This document shows positions 1-9,075 of a stretch of 64,000 nucleotides of DNA, piece by piece. This DNA is from Acidobacteriota bacterium. Its GTDB lineage: Bacteria; Acidobacteriota; Vicinamibacteria; Fen-336. The notes under the pieces were generated by a model. That model saw nothing but the letters and a program-made list of their open reading frames with translations, searched no databases and had not been told where the DNA came from. The stretch is from contig JAJDNS010000003.1 of NCBI GenBank assembly GCA_022340585.1, positions 1 through 64,000 on the forward strand, read 5' to 3'. Each line of letters starts with the position of its first letter. Position 1 is the stretch's first letter. The position numbers were made by a program, and so were the translations under genes.

Positions 1-960
1 GAGGCCGATGCCCAGGAGAGCACCCACCGCCGACGCGGCCACGGTCTCGACGAGGACCAGCCCGAAGACCTGCTCTCCGGTCGCCCCGAGCAGGCGCAGC
101 GTGCCGATGACCGCGCGGCGCTGGACGACGCTGAACATCACGGTGTTGTAGATGAGGAACATCCCCACCACCAGGGCGAGCAGACTGAGGGCGGTGAGGT
201 TGAGCTCGAAGGCGTCGGTGAGCTGGCCCAGGGTCTCGGCCTGCGCTCGGGCCGAGGCGATCCGGGCCCCGGGCGGGAGGAGGGCGGCCAGGCGCTCGGC
301 TTCGCCCTCGGTGGCGATGAGGTCGACGCGAGTGATCCGGTCCGTCATCCGGAGCAGGCGCTGGGCGTTCCCCACGTCCATGATCACGAGCCCGTCGAGC
401 GCCGCCGCCTCGTCGGAATCCGCGGCCCGGAGGATGCCGGCCAGCCTCAGCGCCTCGATCCGGTCCTGAACGCGCACGCGGACCTCGTCGCCGACGCTCA
501 GGCCGTAGCGATCGGCCAGGGCCGAGCCGACGATCACGCTCTTTTCATCGAGAAACAGACGCTCGAATCCGCGATCGGCGAGCGACCTGGTGCTCATATG
601 ATCCCGAAATGGGCCTTCAGAGAGTGCGTCGAGCCCCAGAACGCGCAACGGCTGGCGGTCCAGGTCGAGGGCGGTGACCCAGGCCTCGACCACCGGCGCG
701 CTCTGGCGCACGCCCGCACGCGTCCGGATCCTGACCAGGGTGTCCTGGGGAAGGCCCCCGGGGCCACCGAGGACCTGATGGGTGGCCCGCCCGACCACCC
801 TCGCGGTGCTGCGGGCGAACCCCCGGCTCGCGCTCGTGTGGGCGAGGTCGATGGCGACGACCACCGCGACGCCGAGGGCGACCCCCAGGACCATGAGCCC
901 GGTGTGCAGCGGGCGGCGGACGAGGTCGCGCAGGCCGGTGAGCAGCAGCGAGCGGGTCAC
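1..960 (-). CDS. ABC transporter permease, FtsX/MacB-like (partial, C-terminus outside window)
   Basis: Inner-membrane permease of the FtsX/MacB (LolC/E-like) family. I translated the minus strand from a GTG at 960; about 320 codons are open to the left edge, so the C-terminus is missing. The N-terminus has a basic start then a hydrophobic segment ([19 protein letters not shown]), a soluble periplasmic domain of roughly 220 residues, and a second hydrophobic stretch followed by [20 protein letters not shown], the typical FtsX-domain region. The preceding ATPase gene ends 1 base upstream, so the two form an ATPase-permease pair. Substrate is unknown; lipoprotein release or peptide/drug export are the usual roles of this family. 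Confidence 0.85.
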   Translation of the reverse strand, partial: MTRSLLLTGLRDLVRRPLHTGLMVLGVALGVAVVVAIDLAHTSASRGFARSTARVVGRATHQVLGGPGGLPQDTLVRIRTRAGVRQSAPVVEAWVTALDLDRQPLRVLGLDALSEGPFRDHMSTRSLADRGFERLFLDEKSVIVGSALADRYGLSVGDEVRVRVQDRIEALRLAGILRAADSDEAAALDGLVIMDVGNAQRLLRMTDRITRVDLIATEGEAERLAALLPPGARIASARAQAETLGQLTDAFELNLTALSLLALVVGMFLIYNTVMFSVVQRRAVIGTLRLLGATGEQVFGLVLVETVAASAVGALLGIGL

Positions 961-961
961 C

Positions 962-1672
962 TCAGCTCGGCCCGCCCGACCCGTCCGCCGGGACCGGCAC
1001 GACGTGGCCCTTCTCGATGGTGAAGGTCCGGTCCGCCCGGGCCGCCACGTGGGGACTGTGGGTGACGAGAAGGAGCGTGCGTCCCGCCCTGCGGGTCACC
1101 CGATCGAGCAGCTCCAGCACCGCCTCGCCGGTGGCGTCGTCGAGGTTCCCGGTGGGCTCGTCGGCGAGGACGATACGTGGATCCTGCACCAGGGCCCGCG
1201 CGATGGCGACACGCTGCTGCTCGCCGCCGGAGAGACGGTCGGGGAAGCTGTTCTCACGCTCGGCGAGGCCGACCTCGCCCAGGAGAGCACGGGCCTTTCG
1301 GGCGGCCTCGTCCACCGAGACTCCTCTCAGCTCCAGGGGGAGCTGGACGTTCTCGAGGACACCGAGGGTGGGAATCAGGTTGAAGAACTGGAAGACGAAG
1401 CCGAGTCGGTCACGGCGGAAAAGGGTCCGCTGTCCCGGTGAGAGCCGGCCGAGGCTGGTCCCCTCCACCCAGACCTCTCCCCCGGTGGGGGAATCGATCC
1501 CGGCCACGAGATTGAGGAGAGTGCTCTTGCCGCTGCCGCTACGCCCACGGATGGCCACGAGCTCGCCCTCGAGAAACTCGACGCTCGTCTCGCGGAGGAC
1601 GTGCCGGGTCTCGGCGCCCTCGGTGTAGCTCTTGCTGACGCGGTCGAGGCGGATGAGGGGTTCGCGCGTCAT
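962..1672 (-). CDS. ABC transporter ATP-binding protein, LolD/MacB type
   Basis: ATPase subunit (236 aa) that energises the FtsX-like permease starting 1 base downstream. Walker [12 protein letters not shown], signature [15 protein letters not shown], Walker [13 protein letters not shown] and a switch His (TLLLVTHS) are all present. The EPTGNLD string is typical of the LolD/MacB/FtsE subfamily. The ATG at 1672 gives MTREPLIRL directly before the first beta-strand; an upstream ATG (1759) would run back through scpB and is unlikely. It follows scpB by 10 bases, so it is probably on the same transcript. Confidence 0.92.
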   Translation of the reverse strand: MTREPLIRLDRVSKSYTEGAETRHVLRETSVEFLEGELVAIRGRSGSGKSTLLNLVAGIDSPTGGEVWVEGTSLGRLSPGQRTLFRRDRLGFVFQFFNLIPTLGVLENVQLPLELRGVSVDEAARKARALLGEVGLAERENSFPDRLSGGEQQRVAIARALVQDPRIVLADEPTGNLDDATGEAVLELLDRVTRRAGRTLLLVTHSPHVAARADRTFTIEKGHVVPVPADGSGGPS

Positions 1673-1682
1673 GTCCCGGCGG

Positions 1683-2669
1683 TCAAAGCTCGCGGTCGGG
1701 CTCGTCCGAGTTCCCGCCCCGCGACTCACCGGCGTCGGCGGTCGTCCCCGCCGGCTCACCGCCCGCCACGCTCTCGTCTGGGCGGTTCCCGGCTCCGTCC
1801 TCGATCGCGAGGTCGTTCCCCGTTCCGACCCCGTCGGTCACGGCGTGATCCGCCGACTCGGGTCCGGAGCCTGGTTGGCCTCCGGGCTCGTCGAAGAGCG
1901 TGGCCTGCGTCACCTCCTCCTCCTCGGCGAGCGACGCCGCGGTGGGAAGCGGGGCCTCGATGGCACGCTTGAGGCCGGGGACGTCGACCTCCTCGCCCAG
2001 GATCTCCACGAACTCCTCGATCTGCGGAAGCTCCTCGAGGTCCTTCAGTCCGAAGTGGAGCAGGAACTGCTTCGTGGTCCCGTAGAGCATGGGCCGCCCC
2101 ACGACCTCCTTGCGGCCCATGATCCGGATCAGGCGCTTCTCGAGGAGCGTCTTCACGACCCCACTCGACCTCACCCCGCGCAGCTCGATGATCTCGGGCA
2201 GCGTGACCGGCTGCCGGTAGGCGATGACGGCCAGCGTCTCCAGGGCCTGGATCGAAAGGCGGGTGGGCGTCCGGGGGTCGATGAGCTCCCGCACCCAGTC
2301 GTTGTACTCGGGGCGGGTCGTGACCTGCCAGCCCCCGGCCACCTCGATGAGCTGGAGGCCCCGCTCGTCACGGCGGTAGTCCTCGCGGAGCGCCTCGAGC
2401 TCGCGCTGCCAGTCCTCCCGGGGAACACCGACGAGCACGCGGCCGATCTCCCGCGGGGTGATCGGCTGCGGGCAGGCAAAGACGAGCGCCTCCACGATGG
2501 CCCGCACCTCCCGGGCCGGGAGCACGGAGCCCTCCTCGACATCGGCACGCTCGTCGCCCGGCCCGGCGTCGTCGCCGGCCGGGGCCTCGGGACCGGGGGA
2601 GCTCTCTCCGGACACCTCGCACGCCTCGGGGGCCCTCGTCTCCTCGCTTCTGTCTTCCTTCTCGTCCAA
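1683..2669 (-). CDS. scpB: Segregation and condensation protein B
   Basis: ScpB (328 aa), the winged-helix partner of ScpA in the SMC-ScpAB condensin that organises and segregates the chromosome. The core from about residue 50 ([19 protein letters not shown]) through [19 protein letters not shown] and the winged helix with [14 protein letters not shown] is characteristic. The first ~45 residues are acidic and low-complexity, and the last ~100 residues form a long acidic tail beyond the usual family length (~200 aa). I chose TTG at 2669 because GGAGAG sits just upstream and it follows the scpA stop by 10 bases; the ATG at 2735 would overlap scpA by 56 bases. Confidence 0.93.
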   Translation of the reverse strand: MDEKEDRSEETRAPEACEVSGESSPGPEAPAGDDAGPGDERADVEEGSVLPAREVRAIVEALVFACPQPITPREIGRVLVGVPREDWQRELEALREDYRRDERGLQLIEVAGGWQVTTRPEYNDWVRELIDPRTPTRLSIQALETLAVIAYRQPVTLPEIIELRGVRSSGVVKTLLEKRLIRIMGRKEVVGRPMLYGTTKQFLLHFGLKDLEELPQIEEFVEILGEEVDVPGLKRAIEAPLPTAASLAEEEEVTQATLFDEPGGQPGSGPESADHAVTDGVGTGNDLAIEDGAGNRPDESVAGGEPAGTTADAGESRGGNSDEPDREL

Positions 2670-2679
2670 CGGTTCTCTC

Positions 2680-3717
2680 CTACGTTGCCGGGGTCGGCGA
2701 CCCCTCGGCCGGCGGTCCCACCGGGCGGAAGACACGGATCGCCCCGAACATCCCCCGCTGGTACACGCGCACCCGCTTCATCCGCACCAGCTCCAGCAGG
2801 GCCAGGAACGTCACGATCATCGCGGCCTTGGTCTCGAGCGACGCGAACAGCTCCAGGAACTCCAGCGACTCACCTTCGCCGATCATGGCCAGGAGCTCGA
2901 TCATCCGATCCTCGATGCTCGGGCCCTCGGTCTCGACCTCGTGGTCGAGAAGTGCCTTGCGCCGGTCGAGCATCTCCTTGAACGCGGCAATGAGATCGTA
3001 CAACCCCGCCTCGAGCATCTCCTCGCCCGCGTCGTCGAACTTCGGGATCACGGTGTCCGGTCGCGTCCACTGGGCCGCGCGGATCTGGGCCTGCTGGTGC
3101 AGGATGCCCGCCGCCTCCTTGTATCGCTGGAACTCGAGGAGCCTCTGGGCGAGCTCCTCCCGGGGGTCGACGTACTCCTCCTCGCCCTCCGCCTCGGTGG
3201 GCTCGATCGGGACGAGCATCTTGGACTTGATGTGGATGAGCGTCGCCGCCATCACCATGAACTCGCCGGCGACGTCGAGGTTCAGCTCCCGCATCAGGTC
3301 GAGGTACTCCATGTACTCGCGGGTGATGGGAGCGATGGGGATGTCGTGGATGTCGAGCTTCTCGCGCCGGATCAGGTACAGAAGCAGGTCGAGAGGCCCC
3401 TCGAAGAGCGGAAGCTGGATGCGGGGAACGTCCTCGGGCAGGGTGGACTCGACGCCCTCGGGAACGGTGACGCGATGCGGCCCGCCGGGCGTGTCGCCCT
3501 CCTCGGATGGGGGCGCCCCGGGCTCCGGGCCGGGCGACGCGGCGTCCTCGCCGGCAGGGAACGGCTCGTCCTCCGACGAGCCCGGCGTCTCCTCCGGGTC
3601 GCGGCTCGTTCCGGCGGTCGCCTCCGCCACCTCGGCGGCGGTCTCGTCGGGGCGATGCTCACCGGGCGCGGACGGACCGTCGGCCGTCCCGGGCTGCGGC
3701 TTGGGCTCGTCGCTCAC
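2680..3717 (-). CDS. scpA: Segregation and condensation protein A
   Basis: ScpA kleisin (345 aa), which bridges the SMC heads in bacterial condensin. After ~100 Pro/Glu/Gly-rich residues the conserved start IQLPLFEGPLDLLLYLIR appears, followed by the helical N-terminal domain and a C-terminal winged helix (AAMIVTFLALLELVRMKRV). The low-complexity N-terminal extension is unusual; typical ScpA starts almost directly at the FEGPLDLL motif. The start is GTG at 3717, overlapping the trpS stop as GTGA, so translation is coupled. A longer open frame upstream is only the trpS complement in another frame. Confidence 0.94.
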   Translation of the reverse strand: MSDEPKPQPGTADGPSAPGEHRPDETAAEVAEATAGTSRDPEETPGSSEDEPFPAGEDAASPGPEPGAPPSEEGDTPGGPHRVTVPEGVESTLPEDVPRIQLPLFEGPLDLLLYLIRREKLDIHDIPIAPITREYMEYLDLMRELNLDVAGEFMVMAATLIHIKSKMLVPIEPTEAEGEEEYVDPREELAQRLLEFQRYKEAAGILHQQAQIRAAQWTRPDTVIPKFDDAGEEMLEAGLYDLIAAFKEMLDRRKALLDHEVETEGPSIEDRMIELLAMIGEGESLEFLELFASLETKAAMIVTFLALLELVRMKRVRVYQRGMFGAIRVFRPVGPPAEGSPTPAT

Positions 3718-4712
3718 GCGTTCCGGTAGTCGATCTTCATCGCCTCCCGGACCTCGTTCATCGTGGCCTGGGCGACGGCACGGGCCTTCTTCGAACCCTC
3801 CCGAAGGATGTCCCAAACGGTGTCCGGGCGCGAGGCGAACTCGGGCCGCCGCGCGTGGATGTCGGCCAGACGCTCGAGCATGTGATCGGTCAGCTTCGCC
3901 TTGCAGTCGAGGCAACCGATGCCGGCGGTCCGGCACCCCTCCGCCGCCCAGTCCCGCGTCTCCTTCGGGGAGAACGCCTTGTGCAGGTCGAAGACGGGGC
4001 ACTTCTCGGGTGTGCCGGGGTCCTTGCGCCGCATGCGCGCGGGGTCGGTGATCATGGGATTGATCTTCTGCCGGACGGTGTCGGCGTCGTCCTTCATGTA
4101 CACGGCGTTGTCGTACGACTTCGACATCTTCCGCCCGTCGGTACCCGGGATGCGCTTCGCCTCGGTCAGCAGCGTCTTCGGCTCGGGGAACACCGGGCCG
4201 TAGAAGTTGTTGAAGCGCCGGACGATCTCCCGCGTCAGCTCCACGTGGGCGGCCTGGTCCTCCCCCACCGGGACCGCGTCGGCCTTGTAGATGATGATGT
4301 CGGCGGTCTGGAGCAGGGGGTACCCGAGGAAGCCGTAGGTGGACAGGTCCTTCCCGGTGAGCTGCTGCTGCTGCTCCTTGTACGTGGGCACCCGTTCCAG
4401 CCACGGCACCGGGACCACCATGGACAGGAGCAGGTGGAGCTCGGCGTGCTCCGGCACCTGGCTCTGGATGAACAGGGTCGACCGCTCCGGGTCGAGGCCC
4501 GCGGCCAGCCAGTCCGTCGCTACCTCGACCACGTTGTCGCGGATCCCCGAGGGGTCGGCGTAGTCGGTGGTGAGCGAGTGCCAGTCGACGATGGAGAAGA
4601 AGCACTCGTAGGTCTCCTGGAGGCGCACCCAGTTGTCGAGGGCCCCCATGAGGTTGCCGAGGTGGAGCGCCCCGGTGGGGCGCATGCCAGAGAGGATGCG
4701 GGGTCTGGGCAT
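3714..4712 (-). CDS. trpS: Tryptophanyl-tRNA synthetase
   Basis: Class Ic aminoacyl-tRNA synthetase charging tRNA-Trp (332 aa, usual bacterial length). The HIGH-type motif appears as GALHLGN near residue 14 and the KMSKS loop as GRKMSKSYDN near residue 195. The TYGFLGYPLLQTADI segment matches the tryptophan pocket region. It begins 7 bases after the M50 protease gene and its TGA overlaps the scpA GTG, so it lies inside an M50-trpS-scpA-scpB run, an arrangement seen in many phyla. The ATG has GAGGAC just upstream. Confidence 0.97.
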   Translation of the reverse strand: MPRPRILSGMRPTGALHLGNLMGALDNWVRLQETYECFFSIVDWHSLTTDYADPSGIRDNVVEVATDWLAAGLDPERSTLFIQSQVPEHAELHLLLSMVVPVPWLERVPTYKEQQQQLTGKDLSTYGFLGYPLLQTADIIIYKADAVPVGEDQAAHVELTREIVRRFNNFYGPVFPEPKTLLTEAKRIPGTDGRKMSKSYDNAVYMKDDADTVRQKINPMITDPARMRRKDPGTPEKCPVFDLHKAFSPKETRDWAAEGCRTAGIGCLDCKAKLTDHMLERLADIHARRPEFASRPDTVWDILREGSKKARAVAQATMNEVREAMKIDYRNA

Positions 4713-4719
4713 GGTGTCC

Positions 4720-5370
4720 TCAGAGGTGGGCGAGAGTGAACAGGAAGCCCTGAACGACGTCCACGATGGGTCCGATCACCGTCCAGAGCACCCCCGTCAT
4801 CACGAGGGCCAGGAGTATGAGACCGCCGTACGGGCCAATCGCTCGAACGAAGCGGTGACCCAGGCCGTTCGGCAGGGCCCACTGGAGGATGTGGGAACCG
4901 TCGAGCGGGGGCAGCGGCACAAGGTTGAAGATGGCCAGAACGATGTTCAGGCCGATGCTCAACTTGAGGCCCAGCGCCACTGCGGGGGGCACGGGCGCCG
5001 GGATGATCCGTACCACGACCAGGGCGACCAGTGTGAACAACAACGCCAGCAGCAGGTTGGACAGGGGGCCCGCTCCGGAGACGACGATCTGGCCACGCTT
5101 CAGGTGGCGGAAACGGCGCGGATCGACGGGACAGGGCTTCGCCCATCCAAAGAGGAAGCCCGTGCCGCTGAAGATCATGAGCAGGGGCAGGATCACCGTC
5201 CCGACGAGGTCCATGTGAACGAGGGGGTTCAGGCTGATGCGCCCCATGGACTGGGCGGTCGGGTCCCCCTCCCTCAGGGCCGTCCACGCGTGGGCCGACT
5301 CGTGCACGGAGAGGCTGAAGAGCAGGACGATGTAGGCGGTCAGGCCAACGGCGAGGGTCTCGGCGTTCAG
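4720..5370 (-). CDS. Site-2 protease family (M50) membrane metalloprotease
   Basis: Polytopic zinc metalloprotease of the M50B 'small' subgroup (YwhC-like; about 216 aa). The zinc motif is HESAH in the first hydrophobic segment; the third ligand lies in NLVPLPPLDGSH; GAGPLSN is the conserved third motif. I count about six hydrophobic segments. Start is uncertain: CTG at 5370 has GAAGGAG with 7-base spacing and gives the usual family N-terminus, while GTG at 5430 adds 20 non-hydrophobic residues without a ribosome site. First gene of the trpS-scpAB run. Natural substrate unknown. Confidence 0.88.
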   Translation of the reverse strand: MNAETLAVGLTAYIVLLFSLSVHESAHAWTALREGDPTAQSMGRISLNPLVHMDLVGTVILPLLMIFSGTGFLFGWAKPCPVDPRRFRHLKRGQIVVSGAGPLSNLLLALLFTLVALVVVRIIPAPVPPAVALGLKLSIGLNIVLAIFNLVPLPPLDGSHILQWALPNGLGHRFVRAIGPYGGLILLALVMTGVLWTVIGPIVDVVQGFLFTLAHL

Positions 5371-5437
5371 GGGCAGGCTCCTTCGAGGGGACGAAACCGT
5401 GATGCTAGCACGGGGCCGCCAGGGGTTCACCTGGGGC

Positions 5438-5443
5438 TACAAT
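5438..5443 (+). promoter_or_regulatory. Candidate -10 element, TACAAT, for the ClpX-like gene
   Basis: TACAAT lies six bases before the GTG start of the ClpX-like gene. No convincing -35 at 16-18 bases was found. With this spacing the transcript would begin at or near the start codon, which fits the missing ribosome site. Confidence 0.35.
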
Positions 5444-5449
5444 CCCCCC

Positions 5450-6595
5450 GTGAGCACGCCACCCGCCCCCACCCAGATCGCCGCCGCCCTCGAGAAGCGC
5501 ATCATCGGCCAGCAGGAGGCGGTCCGGGAGATGTCGGTGGCCCTGGCCAAGAAGCTGGCCGGCCTCAACGTCGGCAACATCCTCCTGATCGGCTCCTCCG
5601 GATCGGGCAAGACGACACTCATGGGCGCGGTGGAGGAGCTCCTGGCCGCCAACCCCGCCCTCGCCAGCCGCTCCACCGTGATTCGGGTCCACGCCAACGT
5701 CCTGGGCGAGGAGGCCGAGCTCGGGCACCCCGGCGAGAAGCTCCTCATGCGGCTCCTGGACAGGGCGCGGCAGCAGCTCGGCGCCGACGCCTCCGTCGAG
5801 AGGCTGCTCGAGCAGGCGACCCACGGCCTGGTGTTCGTCGACGAGGTGGACAAGATCCGCAGCCACGTGGGAGGACAGCCCAACATCTCCGGCATCCGGG
5901 CCCAGGAGGCCCTGCTCACCCTCATCGAGAACGAGGCGGTGCCCTTCACCCTCCCCGACTGGGCGGGCGGAGCCACGCTCAACGTGGACTCCAGCGGCCT
6001 CCTGTTCGTCTGCGCCGGGGCCTTCGAGGGTCTCTACGACGCGGTCTACGAGCGCGTGACCTACGGGAAGGACCAGGGCGCCTTGAAGCCGGTGACGGTG
6101 GTGGACGAGACCGGGCGTGCCCACGAGGAGCTGCACTTCGTCCTGCGCGACTGGCTCAAGCACGAGGACCTGTTCGAGTACGGCGTCAGCCCCCAGTTCC
6201 TCTCGCGCTTCGACGCCGTCGTCCTCCTCGAGGCCCTGGGCGAGGACCAGCTCCTGCGGATCCTGGCCGAGGGCACCCACTCCGGGCTCCGGCAGTCGCA
6301 GACCTACTTCGCGAGCTTCGGAGTGAAGCTGGAGGTCACGCAGGAGGCCGCGCGCCGCATTGCCAGGGAAGCGGCTCGGCAGCCGCGGCTCGGGGCTCGC
6401 GCCCTCAAGGAGGTGCTCCGCCGCGTGGTGAGCCCCCTCGAGTACGACCCGAAGGCGGCGGCGGACTCGAACGGCGTGCTCCGGATCGATGTCGAGCGCG
6501 TCGAGAAGGTGCTGACCCGGGACCGGAAAGACGGCTCGTCCTCGACCGTCGCCGGCTGGGACCAGAGCTTCCCGACTCCGTCCGCGGGATCATGA
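5450..6595 (+). CDS. ClpX-like AAA+ ATPase lacking the zinc-binding domain
   Basis: AAA+ unfoldase-type ATPase of 381 aa related to ClpX/HslU. It starts directly with the ClpX-type helix (IAAALEKRIIGQQEAV), has Walker A GSSGSGKT (about 48-55), Walker B LVFVDEVDKI (about 127-136) and a sensor-2 region PRLGARALKEVLRR. The N-terminal zinc-binding dimerisation domain of true ClpX is absent, and no clear IGF loop for docking to ClpP was seen, so it may act as a remodeller rather than with ClpP. GTG at 5450 follows a TACAAT element by six bases and has no Shine-Dalgarno, so the message may be leaderless. A canonical clpX elsewhere in the genome is likely. Confidence 0.85.
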   Translation: MSTPPAPTQIAAALEKRIIGQQEAVREMSVALAKKLAGLNVGNILLIGSSGSGKTTLMGAVEELLAANPALASRSTVIRVHANVLGEEAELGHPGEKLLMRLLDRARQQLGADASVERLLEQATHGLVFVDEVDKIRSHVGGQPNISGIRAQEALLTLIENEAVPFTLPDWAGGATLNVDSSGLLFVCAGAFEGLYDAVYERVTYGKDQGALKPVTVVDETGRAHEELHFVLRDWLKHEDLFEYGVSPQFLSRFDAVVLLEALGEDQLLRILAEGTHSGLRQSQTYFASFGVKLEVTQEAARRIAREAARQPRLGARALKEVLRRVVSPLEYDPKAAADSNGVLRIDVERVEKVLTRDRKDGSSSTVAGWDQSFPTPSAGS

Positions 6596-6655
6596 TCGGT
6601 CCACCAACCTGGAACAACGGGCGGACGTTTCGCGTCCACAACGAGTGAGGACGAC

Positions 6656-6841
6656 ATGAGCGAGACCGAGATCAAGTCGAACTGCGCCACGTGCAAGGGT
6701 CGGGCGTACGCCGAGGCCCACCCCGACAAGCTGCTGGCGCGCCTGTGGCGCTGGCACACGGGCTGGTGTCCCGGCTGGAAGGCCTACCAGCGAGAGCTGA
6801 AGGAGCTCGAGGCGAGGCAGCAGGAGGGCCAGGCCCCGTAG
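6656..6841 (+). CDS. Small conserved-looking cysteine protein, function unknown
   Basis: 61 residues, hydrophilic, with an N-terminal CATC pair and a later WHTGWCPGWKAYQ segment rich in aromatic residues, then a charged helical tail (ELKELEARQQ). The CxxC plus single Cys could bind a metal, but only three Cys are present. I do not recognise a named family with certainty. It follows the ClpX-like gene by 60 bases on the same strand and has GAGGACGAC before the ATG. Codon use matches the neighbours, supporting a real gene despite its size. Confidence 0.65.
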   Translation: MSETEIKSNCATCKGRAYAEAHPDKLLARLWRWHTGWCPGWKAYQRELKELEARQQEGQAP

Positions 6842-6864
6842 CCTCGGCCTGCGACTGACGGTGT

Positions 6865-6895
6865 CGCCGGGGTGCCTGGCACCGGCGCCCCGGCG
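6865..6895. terminator. GC-rich hairpin between convergent genes
   Basis: A 12-bp stem (CGCCGGGGTGCC with GGCGCCCCGGCG, one T-G wobble) around a 7-base loop lies between the ends of the small Cys protein gene and the DUF2007 gene. It lacks a T-run on either side, so it could stop transcription from both directions only weakly, or act as an mRNA 3' end stabiliser. Confidence 0.5.
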
Positions 6896-6925
6896 TGCGG
6901 CGGGGGCGGCGAGAGCGCTCCTGGC

Positions 6926-7168
6926 CTATTCGTCCTCGTCTTCGCTCCCGGTGTCGCGCTCCTCGAGCAGCTGCCTGGCCCGTTCCGCGTCCTCGGCCGA
7001 GACGAACACCTTCACCCCCTGAGTCCTCTCGAGCGATGGGATCTGGTCCCCCGCGTCGTCTTCGGACATCCGCGCCTCGATCCCCTGCGACTCCAGGAAG
7101 CCGATCACGATTCGCGCCCCGACCTCGTCGTTCTCGACATGCACCATGACTCCGCCCTTGTTGCCCAC
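6926..7168 (-). CDS. DUF2007-type putative signal-transducing protein
   Basis: Small cytoplasmic protein of about 80 aa. The pattern MVHVENDEVGARIVIGFLES followed by QGIEARMSEDD and VKVFVSAEDAERARQLLEE matches the DUF2007 fold (single beta-alpha domain, related to GlnB-like). Biochemical role is unknown. Start choice: GTG at 7168 has AGGAG with good spacing; GTG at 7174 is too close to it and ATG at 7147 would begin exactly at the domain. It ends in an acidic GSEDEDE tail. Confidence 0.75.
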   Translation of the reverse strand: MGNKGGVMVHVENDEVGARIVIGFLESQGIEARMSEDDAGDQIPSLERTQGVKVFVSAEDAERARQLLEERDTGSEDEDE

Positions 7169-7275
7169 TGGCACTCTCCTCGTTCGCTGGACGACGGGAT
7201 TGTAGTCGCTGCCCCCTCTGGACGGAACCTGCTACCCGGGGACCTCACGGCGCTCGTCCCGAGCGCCTCGGCGCA

Positions 7276-9075
7276 CTAGCGTCGCGACCCGTCGAAGTGG
7301 GCCCGCACCCGCGCGGCCATGGCCGGGCCCACCACCGTGGTCAGCTCGGCCTCCGTCGCCCCCCGGACGCCCCGGAGGGAGCCGAAGGCCGACAGGAGCT
7401 TGCGTCGCTTGGCCGGGCCCACGCCAGGGATGTCATCGAGCTCCGAGCGGAGGGTCCGCTTCGAGCGGGTCTTCCGGTGATACCCGATGGCAAACCGGTG
7501 GGCCTCGTCCCGGACGCGCTGGACGAGCTGGAGCACCGGAGAGGAGCGTGGCAGGGCGAGGGGCAGGTCCTTCCCCCGGACGAAGAGGAGCTCCTCGCGC
7601 TTGGCGAGACTGGCCACCGGCTGATCGCCGAGGCCGAGCTCCTCGAGGGCCTCGACCGCGGCCCCGAGCTGGCCCTTGCCACCGTCGACGAGGACGAGCT
7701 CGGGAAGATCCCTCCCTTCCTCAAGGAGTCGGCGGTAGCGCCGGCCCACCACCTCGCGCATGGAGGCGAAGTCGTCCGGGTTCCCCGAGACGCCCTTCAC
7801 CCGGAACTTCCGGTAGTCGGACTTCCGGGGAAGGGCTTCCTCGAAGACGACCATGGACGCCACGATGTCGGAGCCCTGGATGTTGGAGATGTCGAAGCAC
7901 TCGATGCGGCGAGGCTCGACCTCCAGATCGAGAAGGTCGCCCAGGGCGCGCATGATCTCCCGCGACTGCTGCCGCGGGTGCTTCCACTCGAGCTCGAAGG
8001 CGAGGCGGGCATTGCGGACCACGAGGTCGAGGAGCCGGAGCTTCTCCCCCCGCCGGGGGGTGCGGATGTGGACCCGGGTTCCTCGGCGCTTGCCCAGCCA
8101 GGACTCGAGCAGCTCGCGATCCGGCACATCCACCGGGAGCAGGATCTCGCGGGGGACGTACCGGCCGTCGGCGTAGAACTGCTGGAGGGTCGTGGAGAGG
8201 ACCGTCTCCGGCTCGGTGAGGCGGTCGAGTAGAAAGCCCTCGCGGGCCACGACCTTGCCGTCGCGGACCGAGAACGCCTGGACCGCGGCCCGCTCGCCCT
8301 CCACGTGGACGGCGAAGAGGTCCCGCTCCTCGAGCTCGGTGGTGGTGATCTTCTGCGGCGTCTCCAGGCGCTCGAGGGCCCGCACCTGGTCGCGCAGGGA
8401 GGCCGCCTCCTCGAAGCGCTCCTCGGCGGCCACTCGCTCCATGTCGGCGCGCAGGCGGCGCACGACCTCCTCCGTGCGCCCCTCCAGGAAGAGACGGGCG
8501 TCCTCGCACGACTGCCGGTAGCGCTCGAGGGAGCACACCTCGGCGACGCACGGGGCCAGGCAACGCTTGATCTGGTATTGCAGACACGGCCGGGGCCGCC
8601 GGCCGTTCAGGGTCTCCTTGCACGAGCGGATCCCGAAGAGCTTTCGCACCAGCCCTGCGGTCTTGTGGCCCAGCTTGGCCGGGATGTAGGGCCCACCGTA
8701 GGCGTCGCCGTCCTCCGACGGCCGGCGCACCACGTAGAGGCGCGGGTAGTCCTCGCGCAGGGTGAGGCGGAGGTAGGGGTGGTTCTTGTCGTCGCGGAGG
8801 CGGAGATTGTAGAGCGGCTTGTGCCGCTTGATCAGGTTGTTCTCGAGGGCCAGGGCCTCCATCTCGGAGTCGGTGACCACGAGCTCGAGGTCGGCGATGT
8901 CCCCCACCATGCGGCTCTTGTGGAGCTCGGTGGGACGCGAGGCCTGGAAGTACGACCGCACCCGGTCGCGGAGCACCCGGGCCTTTCCCACGTAGATGAC
9001 CGTGCCCCCCCGGCCCTTGAACAGGTAGACCCCGGGTCGAGCCGGGAGCTGCTCGAGCTTGTCGGCGAGGGCCAC
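7276..9075 (-). CDS. uvrC: Excinuclease ABC subunit C
   Basis: UvrC (599 aa), the dual-incision nuclease of nucleotide excision repair. Order: GIY-YIG nuclease (GVYLFKGRGGTVIYVGKAR, residues about 13-32), Cys cluster region, UVR domain for UvrB contact (about 200-240), RNase H-like second nuclease (CFDISNIQG and LVLVDGGKGQL), and C-terminal tandem helix-hairpin-helix (IPGVGPAKRRKLL). GTG at 9075 gives the typical short N-terminus; the open frame continues to 9189 but adds 38 Pro/Gly-rich residues unlike the family. Confidence 0.97.
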   Translation of the reverse strand: MALADKLEQLPARPGVYLFKGRGGTVIYVGKARVLRDRVRSYFQASRPTELHKSRMVGDIADLELVVTDSEMEALALENNLIKRHKPLYNLRLRDDKNHPYLRLTLREDYPRLYVVRRPSEDGDAYGGPYIPAKLGHKTAGLVRKLFGIRSCKETLNGRRPRPCLQYQIKRCLAPCVAEVCSLERYRQSCEDARLFLEGRTEEVVRRLRADMERVAAEERFEEAASLRDQVRALERLETPQKITTTELEERDLFAVHVEGERAAVQAFSVRDGKVVAREGFLLDRLTEPETVLSTTLQQFYADGRYVPREILLPVDVPDRELLESWLGKRRGTRVHIRTPRRGEKLRLLDLVVRNARLAFELEWKHPRQQSREIMRALGDLLDLEVEPRRIECFDISNIQGSDIVASMVVFEEALPRKSDYRKFRVKGVSGNPDDFASMREVVGRRYRRLLEEGRDLPELVLVDGGKGQLGAAVEALEELGLGDQPVASLAKREELLFVRGKDLPLALPRSSPVLQLVQRVRDEAHRFAIGYHRKTRSKRTLRSELDDIPGVGPAKRRKLLSAFGSLRGVRGATEAELTTVVGPAMAARVRAHFDGSRR

